Shown: piece after piece, positions 16,786-24,666 of the stretch | Numbering within the stretch: the stretch's first letter is position 1 | Layout of the letters: each line of letters begins with the position of its first letter | Assembly (NCBI GenBank): GCA_017438865.1 | Contig: JAFRUN010000055.1 | Coordinates: forward strand, 1 to 56,302 | Length of the DNA: 56,302 nucleotides | Source of the DNA: Clostridia bacterium | GTDB lineage: Bacteria > Bacillota > Clostridia > Christensenellales > CAG-138 | Direction: 5' to 3' | Notes under the pieces: generated by a model | Told to the model about the DNA's origin: nothing | Database searches by the model: none | Seen by the model: the letters and a program-made list of their open reading frames with translations, nothing else | Program-made: the position numbers and the translations under genes

Positions 16786-18393
16786 TTACCTCCGGTTTTT
16801 CTTTTTCGTTCGTTCGGGGAACAGCGGTTCAGCTTCCGCCGCCGCTTCCCGCATCTGTTTCAGTACCTGTTCCTTTCCCTCAAAGACCATGAGGGAGATC
16901 GCCTGCTCTTTGGTGAGCGCGCCGAGCGACAGCAGATTCATGATCAGCTCGTTCTGCGCGGCGCCGGCGAAGCGGCTGCGGCGGACCGCCTTGATCGAGA
17001 TCAGAAACTCGACCGGCAGGCGTGCGCCGCCCGGCGCGTTTTTGCTCAGCACGTCGCTGTCGAAGAACACCTCTCTGGGCTCTCCGTCGACGGTGATCGT
17101 CACGGGGCGCAGGTAGCAGTTGAACTCGCGCTCCGTTTCGATCTCGAGCCGCACCGCCTCGCGGAACGCCTCGTGCAGCTGATCGGTCGCCATCCGCGCG
17201 CGCTTGGTGCTCATTTCCTGCAGCGCCTCGATCGCGCGCGCCGCGGTCACGCCGCCGGGCGCCGCGCCGCGCGAGGAGTCGTTCGCGCCGCTCTCTTCCT
17301 TGATGCTTTCGCGGATCGACTGGATATAGGAGAGCAGGTAGTTCGGCAGCGGCGCGGTGGTCATCCACGTTACGCCGTTCAGGTTTTCGCCGGTGTGCAC
17401 GTCCTTCGACCAGTCACGAAGGTCGTCCGGATCAAAGCCGGACGCGTCGGTGACCAGCAGCTTGTTGCGCGAGGCGAGGAACGCGTTTTTCAGCACGAGC
17501 TGGTCGAGCTTGTCCGCATACAGCTGCTGCGTGCCGAACAGATCGACGACGCCGAAGCCGAGGGCGCTTCCCTTCCGCGGGTAGAGCGTTGTCAGTACGA
17601 ACGGGTACCGACCGTGTGCAAAATAGCCCTCCGGCTTGACGTCGCGGCTGTCCTCAAGCACAACGCCGCCGCAGATGAGCGCCATGTGCACGCGATACAG
17701 ATCTTCCGCCGCATCGTATTCGCGCCGCCAGTATTCGATCAGCAGACAGGCGTTTTTCGGATCCGGCGCGAGGATCTCGTCGGTGATCAGCTCCGCCGCA
17801 TCAAGGGGACGGGATCCGATGAGCGGGGACAGGTCGGGATAGTGTGTTTCGATCCACGTCCTCGGACGCATCGCCAGCTTGAATACGGCGCGTCCGTCCT
17901 GAAGATCGGTGACGAGCGGATCGATGAGAATGCTGCGAATGTCGACGCGGCGAATGAACGCGCCGCCGAGGCCGCCGTTTTCGGTGCTGTCGTAGCCGAC
18001 CTCCTGCACGCAGTAGCCGCCGACCAGCAGATCGTGGATCATGCGGCGATACTCCACGGGATATGCGGCGGCGTCGTGGTTCCGGCGGATGACCGCGTCG
18101 ATGACCTGCGCGGCGTAGGCGTCGGCGGCGCTTTCGGGCGTGATGACCGCTTCCGGCGTCTGATCCGAGAGGTCTGAGGACACGTTTTCGATCGTGGACT
18201 GCAGAATCGGCGTCACCGGACGCGGCTCGTTCGGATCGGTCACGGGCACATTGTACCAGTGCTCCCCGCGATACATCCGCTCGTTGTGCTCCTGCCGCCG
18301 CCACTCGTTCACATATGCGCTGCGAAACTCGCGGAACAGCGTCATGGCTTCTTCGGCAAGCCGGCGTTTGGTTTCGGTTTGTCTTGGTTTCAT
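16786..18393 (-). CDS. Phage portal protein
   Basis: Protein of 535 residues forming the DNA-entry ring of the capsid. Start MKPRQTETKRRL at 18393 has AAAGGA upstream; the longer open frame to 18633 reads through the terminase end and is rejected. Seen: an N-terminal helical clip/wing (NERMYRGEHWYNVPVTDPNEPRPVTP, split here), a long central region with LGFGVVDLFGTQQLYADKLDQL, and a helix-rich stem (GGVTAARAIEALQEMSTKRARMA, split here). Length, order after the terminase and motif pattern support a short-tail-type portal. Confidence 0.9.
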   Translation of the reverse strand: MKPRQTETKRRLAEEAMTLFREFRSAYVNEWRRQEHNERMYRGEHWYNVPVTDPNEPRPVTPILQSTIENVSSDLSDQTPEAVITPESAADAYAAQVIDAVIRRNHDAAAYPVEYRRMIHDLLVGGYCVQEVGYDSTENGGLGGAFIRRVDIRSILIDPLVTDLQDGRAVFKLAMRPRTWIETHYPDLSPLIGSRPLDAAELITDEILAPDPKNACLLIEYWRREYDAAEDLYRVHMALICGGVVLEDSRDVKPEGYFAHGRYPFVLTTLYPRKGSALGFGVVDLFGTQQLYADKLDQLVLKNAFLASRNKLLVTDASGFDPDDLRDWSKDVHTGENLNGVTWMTTAPLPNYLLSYIQSIRESIKEESGANDSSRGAAPGGVTAARAIEALQEMSTKRARMATDQLHEAFREAVRLEIETEREFNCYLRPVTITVDGEPREVFFDSDVLSKNAPGGARLPVEFLISIKAVRRSRFAGAAQNELIMNLLSLGALTKEQAISLMVFEGKEQVLKQMREAAAEAEPLFPERTKKKNRR

Positions 18394-18416
18394 AATAGAT
18401 CCTTTCTTTGTGTTTT

Positions 18417-19748
18417 TCAGAGTCCGCAGAAGCCGGGGGAGAGCAGCGGCGTGCCCGCAAGCGGATCGTAGCGGTACGGGCGCTTCCGCTTCTCCTCCGG
18501 CGCGGGACGCGGGCGGCTCATCAGCCCGTAGCGCAGCGCCTCCGGCGCATGGTCCTCGCAGGCGTCCGACACGTCCTCGGCGTCGTGCGCATCGAACGTC
18601 AGCGTCGGCAGCGTGCGGATCAGATTCCTGCACGTCTCGAAGATGAAGAGCTCCGGCGTGCCGTCGGGCTGCTCTGCCAGCGCTTCGCGAACGCGCTGCC
18701 AGCCCGGGACGCGGGCGTTGTCCGCGGGGAGCAGGGGCACGCCGTTGTGCGAGAAGACCTCCGCGATGCTTTCACCTTCGACGCCTTTCAGACCGCGCTG
18801 CTGCCACGCGTCCGGCGACGCCACCGTATAGGCGATCCGCTCGCCCTCCGAAAGCTGCTTCACCCGCCTTGCGATCTCGCTCGACAGCGTCTTGCGGAGA
18901 TACAGCTCGCGGTATACCCAGAGCTTCCCCTCCGGCGCAACGGCAAACCACAGCACACAGCACGGATCGTTATAGCCCCAATCCATTGCGCGAAAGCGCT
19001 TCCACTCCATCGGGAGCCGCGTCGGGCGCACGACGTGCCGGCTGCGGTCGAATTCCTGAAAGAACTGTCCCTCGAGAATATCCCAGTTGCCGTCCAGGTA
19101 CGCTTTTCTGAGATGTTCCGGCAGATTTTCGAGCGTTTCGAGGTACTGCGGATTCGTTTGAAGCAGCACCGGGTTGTCGGTGACGCGCGCCGGAATGAAC
19201 ACATAGTCCTCCGCGCGCTCGCTGTTGCGGTAATCGCGGTCGATGAACAGCCGCTTCACCCATGTGTGCCCAACGCCGCCGGGGTTGCAGGTATAGTACA
19301 TACGCGGCGAGAAGTCGGTCCGCACCGAACGGTTGCAGGTCGTCAGAAACTGCATCTGCGTCTCGGTAAAGTGCGTCGCCTCCTCAAGCCCGATCACGTC
19401 GTATTCCTGCCCCTGATACTGGAACACGTCGGCTTCGCGGTCGCAGTAGCCGAGCTTGATGCGGCTGCCGTTCGGAAATACGAACGCGCGCTGCGTCGCC
19501 TGATAGACCGCCGCGCCCGCCAGCTCCTTCTGCAGCGGCAGCACATGGTTTTCGTTGAGCTCCGGCAGCGTCCGGCGCAGCAGCAAAAGCCGGAGTCCCG
19601 CATAACGAAAGGCAAGGAGCACGAACTTCCGGCGCATCGCCCACGACTTGCCGCCGCCGCGCGCGCCGCCGTAGGCGATATGCCGTGCGGCTGCGAGGAA
19701 GAACCGTTCCTGCTTCGGGTTCGGCGTACCGGGAAGATGCAGGATCAT
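18417..19748 (-). CDS. terL: Terminase large subunit
   Basis: DNA-packaging motor of 443 residues. The ATPase domain has Walker A GGARGGGKS (27-35) and Walker B around VIGLEEA (118-124). The coupling motif lies near TCNPGG, and the nuclease domain begins with FRAMDWGYNDP (Asp256), with further acidic residues near the C-terminus (DAHDAEDVSDAC). All catalytic motifs appear intact, so the motor is probably functional. It overlaps the small subunit gene by four bases (ATGA). Confidence 0.95.
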   Translation of the reverse strand: MILHLPGTPNPKQERFFLAAARHIAYGGARGGGKSWAMRRKFVLLAFRYAGLRLLLLRRTLPELNENHVLPLQKELAGAAVYQATQRAFVFPNGSRIKLGYCDREADVFQYQGQEYDVIGLEEATHFTETQMQFLTTCNRSVRTDFSPRMYYTCNPGGVGHTWVKRLFIDRDYRNSERAEDYVFIPARVTDNPVLLQTNPQYLETLENLPEHLRKAYLDGNWDILEGQFFQEFDRSRHVVRPTRLPMEWKRFRAMDWGYNDPCCVLWFAVAPEGKLWVYRELYLRKTLSSEIARRVKQLSEGERIAYTVASPDAWQQRGLKGVEGESIAEVFSHNGVPLLPADNARVPGWQRVREALAEQPDGTPELFIFETCRNLIRTLPTLTFDAHDAEDVSDACEDHAPEALRYGLMSRPRPAPEEKRKRPYRYDPLAGTPLLSPGFCGL

Positions 19749-20137
19749 TTCGAATACCTCTCCGCAGCGTCGTCCAGAACGATCTCCAGAACGCCGTCCG
19801 CCTGTTCCGCCGCCTGATTGAGCCCCATCGCCCGCAGCGCTTCCAGCGCGGATTGATAGTTCAGCTCGCCGAGCAGCGTCCGCTCGAGCGTGTAGGCGGC
19901 AACCTTCAGAACCGCGTCGCGAAGGATCGCGTTCTCTTCGGAACGCCGCTCCGTGCGAAACGCCGCAAGGACTTCCTCCGGCGTCAGGCGCACGGCCCTC
20001 GCGAGACCGAACAGGGTGTAGGGGATCTGTCTCTCTTCGATGCCCCCGTTCTTCAGCTCGCGACGCTCGCGCGTTGCGTCGCAGGCCGCAAAATACGCCC
20101 CGATCGCGCTGTTCAGTTGTTCTGTTCTTCGGCTCAT
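19745..20137 (-). CDS. terS: Terminase small subunit
   Basis: Protein of 130 residues, first gene of the phage operon; start at 20137 with GGGAGG five bases upstream. Helical with a helix-turn-helix-like stretch (YTLFGLARAVRLTPEEVLAAF) and a C-terminal oligomerisation region. Position immediately before terL and size support a DNA-recognition subunit. Sequence alone gives only moderate support. Confidence 0.75.
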   Translation of the reverse strand: MSRRTEQLNSAIGAYFAACDATRERRELKNGGIEERQIPYTLFGLARAVRLTPEEVLAAFRTERRSEENAILRDAVLKVAAYTLERTLLGELNYQSALEALRAMGLNQAAEQADGVLEIVLDDAAERYSK

Positions 20138-20165
20138 GTCTGCCTCCCTGCCTTTCGTTGCAAAC

Positions 20166-20176
20166 AGCATAGCATA
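20166..20176 (-). promoter_or_regulatory. Putative -10 region of the phage operon
   Basis: Two overlapping TATGCT hexamers on the minus strand (20171-20176 and 20166-20171) lie 29-34 bases before terS. The matching -35 position falls inside the palindrome at 20184-20210. Confidence 0.45.
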
Positions 20177-20183
20177 GAAACTT

Positions 20184-20210
20184 CGGACAAAATTCCCGGA
20201 ATTTTGTCCG
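20184..20210. promoter_or_regulatory. 27-base perfect palindrome, probable operator of the phage operon
   Basis: Perfect 13-base arms around a single central base; arms run from CGGACAAAATTCC to its complement. It covers the expected -35 region of the phage operon and is not followed by a T-tract, so a protein-binding operator is more likely than a terminator. No regulator gene lies in the module. Confidence 0.65.
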
Positions 20211-20221
20211 ATTTCAAGCAC

Positions 20222-20254
20222 AAAAAAAGAGGCGAAGCATTCTGCTTCGCCTCT
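20222..20254 (-). terminator. Terminator of the amylase gene
   Basis: Twelve-base perfect stem 20228-20239/20243-20254 with TTC loop and a run of seven T on the minus strand, just past the amylase stop. It insulates the phage operon from upstream transcription. Confidence 0.85.
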
Positions 20255-20268
20255 GCAGCGGGTTGCGG

Positions 20269-23124
20269 TTAATCGATCGTCGTGGTATAGACCGTGGTTT
20301 CAAGCGCTTCCGTCTGCTTCCAGAAGAAGATCTCCGGGTTCGCGGTGCGGCTGACCATGAAGTAATTGTTCGCGGAGAATCCGAGATACGGGATCGTCCT
20401 CGAAGCGCCGTTCGTCGCTTCCGCGGCGGTATCGTTCACGGCAAGCGTCCAGCGGTCGTAGCTTGCGGCGTCGGTCTTATAGCTCATCAGATATCCGCCG
20501 CGGCTTGCAAGGTATGTGCCGGTCTCCGCGCTGCGGATCGTGAATCTGCCGTCCGCCGCGGCGACCGTAAAGACGTATGCATCGGTTACGCCGGTCAGCA
20601 GCCCGCCGTCCAGCGTCATGCCGGTTTCGGCAAATGCGACTGCGCCGCCCGCCGATACGGACTCGTATTTTCCGGTTCCGGCAAGTCCCTTGAGCGCGTA
20701 CAGCGCATCGGTCTTTCCGCAGGTGATGACGTAATTTCCGCTCCAGTCGTCCGGCGCGGCGGTCACAAGCCGGTAGCGGTCTGTCACGCTCACCGTATGG
20801 GAATACAGCGCGTTCAGCGTGACGTTCGCGGTCGGCGTATAGCTGTCGGTGAAGACCGCGGGCAGTTCGCCGACATTGTCGTATTCTTCCGTCACCCAGC
20901 CGAGGAAGGTATATCCGTCGGGCGCGTCCGCATCGGGCAGCGTGATCGATTCGCCAGTCGGACAGGTCGCGGTTTCGGGCGCCGTTACGCCCGCGGGCAC
21001 GGAGAAGCGCACCGTATATGCCGCGTTTACAAGGATGCAGTTATAGAACCAGTCGTCGCCGCCGTCCAGATTCGGACGGAACCGCACCAGATATGTGCCG
21101 TCCGCGGTGATCTCGCCGTTCTCGCCGTAGTTGTTGCCCATGCCGGTGGGGAACCAGTCTGCGTCGTTGATCGAAGTGCCGTTTTCGGAATACGCGATCT
21201 TGAACTGGTTCGACGTCGTCAGGTCGACGGTGATCCGGTACTCGACCGGCGACGAACCTTCGACCTTTGCAAGCTGATACACGGCGGCGGGCGCCCAGCC
21301 CGTCATATTGCCGACGAGGTAATACCCTGCCGCGTCGTGCCGGCTCCATATGCCGTTGTCCGGATTGCCTTCGCCGCCGTAGCCCGTGATCGTATAGGTG
21401 TCGGAGCCGGGAGGCGGGATCAGATCCGCCGTCTGGTCCCACACATTGCCGCTGTCCCAGCCGGGCTGCGACGCGCCGCTGCTCATGCGGCAGAAGATCA
21501 CGTTGTTCCATGTGCCATCGGGAAGCTCTGCGGCATACGATCCGTCGCCGACCGCCGTCATGCGCACCCAGGCCGTCTGTCCTTCGCGGTTGAAGAGATA
21601 CATTGCAAACCATGCGCCGTCCTTGTCCCAGAGCGAGGTCGGCACAAGGTACAGCGGCGAAACGTCGATGCCGTCTGTCGCGGCTTCGTTCGCATTGTAG
21701 AGCACCGCGACGCCGCTGTCTGCCACCGTACCGGACAGTCTGCCGTTCAAAACCGTAAAGGTGCTGCCCGTGACCTGATCCGTATATGTGCCGTCCTTCA
21801 TGCGGTACACCGGCAGGTTCACGCTGCGCGTGTCGCCGAGACAGCTGATGACCGCGCCGTTCGTGCCGCGCTCGATATAGGTGATCTTCGCGCCTTGATC
21901 AAAGGAGAGATATTCGGTCGTGCCGTCGAAATGATTCTTGAACTTATTGACCTCGGCGATCTCCGTGGACTTCCAGGTCGTGTCCGAGCTTGCCAAACCC
22001 ATCGTTTCGTTCGGGCGCGCGAGGAACAGCGAGGTGGAATCGGCCCTCGCGCCGACGATCGCCCATGTCTTCACGATGACCGAATCGGAGAGCTCATTCG
22101 TATGGTCGTTCATGTAATTGTCGTGCGATTCCGCCCAAAGGACGTAGTCGCTCGGGGTATCGCCCTTTGCGTAGGCGCCGACCGCAAGCGCGCCCGCATT
22201 CTGGTCGCGGACCGCTTCGCGCGCGTTGTTGCCGGTATCGCTGTCGGTCAGCCCCATATACTGTGTATAGTTGTGAACGTCCGTGCCGACGGCGCCGAGG
22301 ACCTCGCCGTAGATGAACAGCTCGTGGTCCGCGTATTCACGCACGCCGTTCAGCACGACGGGCCAGTAATCGCTCGCGCAGTTCCATGCAGTGTCGGTCG
22401 GCAGCTCGATGTGCTTTGCCGCGTCAAAGCGGAAGCCATCCACGCCGCAGTCGACGCATTCCTTGAGCAAACGCAGGACCTTTGCCTGCACGTCCGCATG
22501 CCCGGTGTTCAGATCCGGCTGCCCCATGTGTCTCTGGGTGATATTGTAGCGGTTGTCGTTATATTCATAAACGATGCCTTCCGGATCGCTGTGATAGTAT
22601 GCTTCGACTTTCATCTCCTCATCAACGTCGGTGCTCAGATTTGCGTATGTACCGCCGCTCTGGCCGTTGTTCGCCAGGTGGTTGGAAACGATGTCGACAA
22701 TGATCTTGATGCCGTAGTTGTCCGCTTCCGCGCAAAGCGCCGTCAGCTCCGCCTTTGTGCCGAGCCACGAGGTCGCTTCGCCGTTGTCGTCCGTCGGCGC
22801 GATCCGCAGTCCCAGCGGCTGATACAGCTTCCACCATTCGCCGTTCGTTGACGTGTAAACGACGCCCTCGTACCGGTAATCCTTCGGCTCCTGCACCGGC
22901 GAGGTCTGCACCGCGGTATAGCCCGCCGCGGCGATTTCCGGCAGAGCGGCTTTGATCGCGTTGTACGACCAGTCGAAGCAGTGCAGGATCGCGCCGCCCT
23001 GCACGGAATCGAGCGCATAGGTCTCGACCGTCTCCGCTTCGGCGGTTCTCGGAGCGAATACGGCGGGCACGAGGCAAAGCACCATCAACAGCGCCAGCAG
23101 AGCCGCAACCAGTTTCCGTTTCAT
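20269..23124 (-). CDS. Secreted multidomain GH13 alpha-amylase
   Basis: Extracellular glycoside hydrolase of 951 residues. Signal peptide 1-30 with an AEA cleavage site. The GH13 barrel lies at about 40-440, with conserved VDIVSNH, nucleophile Asp234 in GFRFDAAKH, acid Glu274 in IYGEVLG, and Asp335 in ESHDN, all present. Downstream is a probable carbohydrate-binding module (WDKDGAWFAMYLF ... WNNVIFCRM), a second module with GYYLVGNMTGW, an InlB-type B-repeat-like domain (PDADAPDGYTFLGWVTE) and a C-terminal module. No LPXTG or membrane anchor, so probably released or held by binding modules. Strong AGGAGG site. Confidence 0.93.
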   Translation of the reverse strand: MKRKLVAALLALLMVLCLVPAVFAPRTAEAETVETYALDSVQGGAILHCFDWSYNAIKAALPEIAAAGYTAVQTSPVQEPKDYRYEGVVYTSTNGEWWKLYQPLGLRIAPTDDNGEATSWLGTKAELTALCAEADNYGIKIIVDIVSNHLANNGQSGGTYANLSTDVDEEMKVEAYYHSDPEGIVYEYNDNRYNITQRHMGQPDLNTGHADVQAKVLRLLKECVDCGVDGFRFDAAKHIELPTDTAWNCASDYWPVVLNGVREYADHELFIYGEVLGAVGTDVHNYTQYMGLTDSDTGNNAREAVRDQNAGALAVGAYAKGDTPSDYVLWAESHDNYMNDHTNELSDSVIVKTWAIVGARADSTSLFLARPNETMGLASSDTTWKSTEIAEVNKFKNHFDGTTEYLSFDQGAKITYIERGTNGAVISCLGDTRSVNLPVYRMKDGTYTDQVTGSTFTVLNGRLSGTVADSGVAVLYNANEAATDGIDVSPLYLVPTSLWDKDGAWFAMYLFNREGQTAWVRMTAVGDGSYAAELPDGTWNNVIFCRMSSGASQPGWDSGNVWDQTADLIPPPGSDTYTITGYGGEGNPDNGIWSRHDAAGYYLVGNMTGWAPAAVYQLAKVEGSSPVEYRITVDLTTSNQFKIAYSENGTSINDADWFPTGMGNNYGENGEITADGTYLVRFRPNLDGGDDWFYNCILVNAAYTVRFSVPAGVTAPETATCPTGESITLPDADAPDGYTFLGWVTEEYDNVGELPAVFTDSYTPTANVTLNALYSHTVSVTDRYRLVTAAPDDWSGNYVITCGKTDALYALKGLAGTGKYESVSAGGAVAFAETGMTLDGGLLTGVTDAYVFTVAAADGRFTIRSAETGTYLASRGGYLMSYKTDAASYDRWTLAVNDTAAEATNGASRTIPYLGFSANNYFMVSRTANPEIFFWKQTEALETTVYTTTID

Positions 23125-23174
23125 GAGAATTCCTCCTATTGTTTCGGACCGATTTGTCCGGACTTTTATGCAAT

Positions 23175-23203
23175 TATATATTTTATCACCAAGAGAGGTT
23201 CAA
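23175..23203 (-). promoter_or_regulatory. Promoter of the amylase gene
   Basis: Minus strand TTGAAC (23198-23203), 17-base spacer, TATATA (23175-23180; an overlapping TATAAT gives a 19-base spacer). Downstream at 23145-23160 is CGGAC-6-GTCCG, an inverted repeat in the leader that may be regulatory. Confidence 0.55.
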
Positions 23204-23220
23204 TGCAAGCGCCGATCAAC

Positions 23221-23247
23221 AAAAAAAGGAGCCGTCAGCTCCTTTTT
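23221..23247 (-). terminator. Terminator of the HtrA gene
   Basis: Stem 23223-23232/23238-23247 with CGTCA loop and a T-run on the minus strand, past the protease stop at 23261. Confidence 0.8.
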
Positions 23248-23260
23248 CGACAGAAAATTC

Positions 23261-24484
23261 TTACGGTTCGGTCGGCACATACTCCGCAAACGTGACGCGG
23301 ATCGTGATCCGCTCGCTGTCGCGGCGGATCAGAAACTCCGCAGACTCGCCGGCGTTATAGCCCGCGATGATGTCGGAAAGATCCGCGTTCGAGCTCACCT
23401 CTTTGCCGTCGACCTCCAGGATCAGATCGCCCGCTTTGAGTCCCGCCTGTTCCGCGGCGCTGCCCTTTACGACGTCCGTGATCTGCACGCAGCGCGTACC
23501 GCCGTAGGAAAAGAAGCCGTAGCCGTTCGTCAGCGTCACGTTCTGCGTATACACGCCGAGCGACGCGCGTCCGGTCACATAGCCGTAGTTCAGAAGATCG
23601 TTGATCTCCTTGACCACGCTGTTGACGGGGATCGCGAAGCCGAGCCCCTCGGCGTCCGAGTCGGAGACCTTGGCGTTCACGATGCCGATGAGCCGTCCCG
23701 ACGCGTTAAAGAGCCCGCCGCCCGAATTGCCCGGGCTGATGGCGGCGTCCGTCTGCACAAGCTCCATTTCCGTGCCTTCGACCGTGATGTTGCGCTTGAC
23801 CGCCGAGATCATGCCGCCGGTCGCCGTGCCGCACAGCTCGCCCAGCGGATTGCCGATCGCGATCACGTCCTCGCCGACGGTCAGCATATCGCTGTCGCCG
23901 AGGGCGGCGGGAGTGAGACCGGTCGCGTCGATCTTGATGATCGCAAGGTCGTTGCGCTTATCCGTGCCGATCAGCGTCGCCTCATAGGAGGTGTCGTCGT
24001 TCAGCGTGACGGTCAGCTTCTTTGCGCCGTCCACGACGTGCGCGCAGGTGGCGATATAGCCGTCCGCGGTGATGATCACGCCGCTGCCGCTGCCCGGCTG
24101 TTCATAGGTCTGCGTCCGTCCCCAGTAGGAAACGGTCGTCTCGAAGATGCCGTCGATGCCGACGACGCTCGGCGCGCAAAGCTCCACGACCTGCGCGCGG
24201 GTGTACGGTCCTTCGTTGACGAAGCTCGTCGAGGGGGAGACCGTAAGCGTCTGTTCCGGGACCGCCGTCGAGACGGGCGCTTCGGTCTGCTGCACTTCGA
24301 CCGCCTGCGGAACCGCCGTCGCCGCGGGAAGCTCCGCCGCCTGCGAAAGGTTCTTGTTCTGCATCGTGCTGTTCATCAGGATCACGCCCGCGAACAGTCC
24401 GATCACCACAGCCATCGCCGTGCAGGCGATCAGCACCGACACGCCGACGCCGCGTTTTGCGCGATTCGGCTGATTGTATTCCAT
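23261..24484 (-). CDS. HtrA/DegP-type membrane-anchored serine protease
   Basis: S1C protease of 407 residues for envelope protein quality control. One N-terminal membrane helix (about 14-36), a Pro/Ala/Thr linker, then a trypsin-like domain with triad His149 (ATCAHVV), Asp179 (RNDLAIIK) and Ser254 (GNSGGG). One PDZ domain follows at about 305-395 (GLKAGDLILEVDGKEV). ATG 24484 has GGAGGT upstream; a longer open frame to 24679 lacks a site. Divergent from the DUF368 gene. All catalytic residues are intact. Confidence 0.95.
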   Translation of the reverse strand: MEYNQPNRAKRGVGVSVLIACTAMAVVIGLFAGVILMNSTMQNKNLSQAAELPAATAVPQAVEVQQTEAPVSTAVPEQTLTVSPSTSFVNEGPYTRAQVVELCAPSVVGIDGIFETTVSYWGRTQTYEQPGSGSGVIITADGYIATCAHVVDGAKKLTVTLNDDTSYEATLIGTDKRNDLAIIKIDATGLTPAALGDSDMLTVGEDVIAIGNPLGELCGTATGGMISAVKRNITVEGTEMELVQTDAAISPGNSGGGLFNASGRLIGIVNAKVSDSDAEGLGFAIPVNSVVKEINDLLNYGYVTGRASLGVYTQNVTLTNGYGFFSYGGTRCVQITDVVKGSAAEQAGLKAGDLILEVDGKEVSSNADLSDIIAGYNAGESAEFLIRRDSERITIRVTFAEYVPTEP

Positions 24485-24631
24485 AAAAATACCTCCGGTT
24501 TTTCTTTTCACCGCAGAGTATACCCTTTGATTGTGAAACCGGTTTGTCAAAAATACGGCAATTTCAAAAACAAATCGTGACGGATGCGTGCCGCCGTTTG
24601 TGAAAAAGCTGTAAGAAATCGCGGTGCGCGG

Positions 24632-24660
24632 TTGACGAAACGCGCGTCCCGCCGTACAAT
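24632..24660 (+). promoter_or_regulatory. Near-consensus promoter; predicted leaderless start
   Basis: TTGACG (24632-24637), 17-base spacer, TACAAT (24655-24660). The ATG of the next gene is at 24667, the expected transcription start, and no ribosome binding site fits between. Confidence 0.75.
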
Positions 24661-24666
24661 GGGAAC

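Noticed and set aside
15781-18177. Long plus-strand open frame across the capsid, scaffold and portal genes
   Set aside because: Shadow of the minus-strand phage genes, which have ribosome binding sites and known families.
11744-20268. Direct repeats (att sites) flanking the phage cassette
   Set aside because: Only terminator-related A-tracts are alike at the two ends; no shared core longer than a few bases was seen by eye.
20263-22851. Very long open frame antisense to the amylase gene
   Set aside because: Composition effect of GC-rich codons; no family motifs, while the opposite strand encodes a complete GH13 enzyme.
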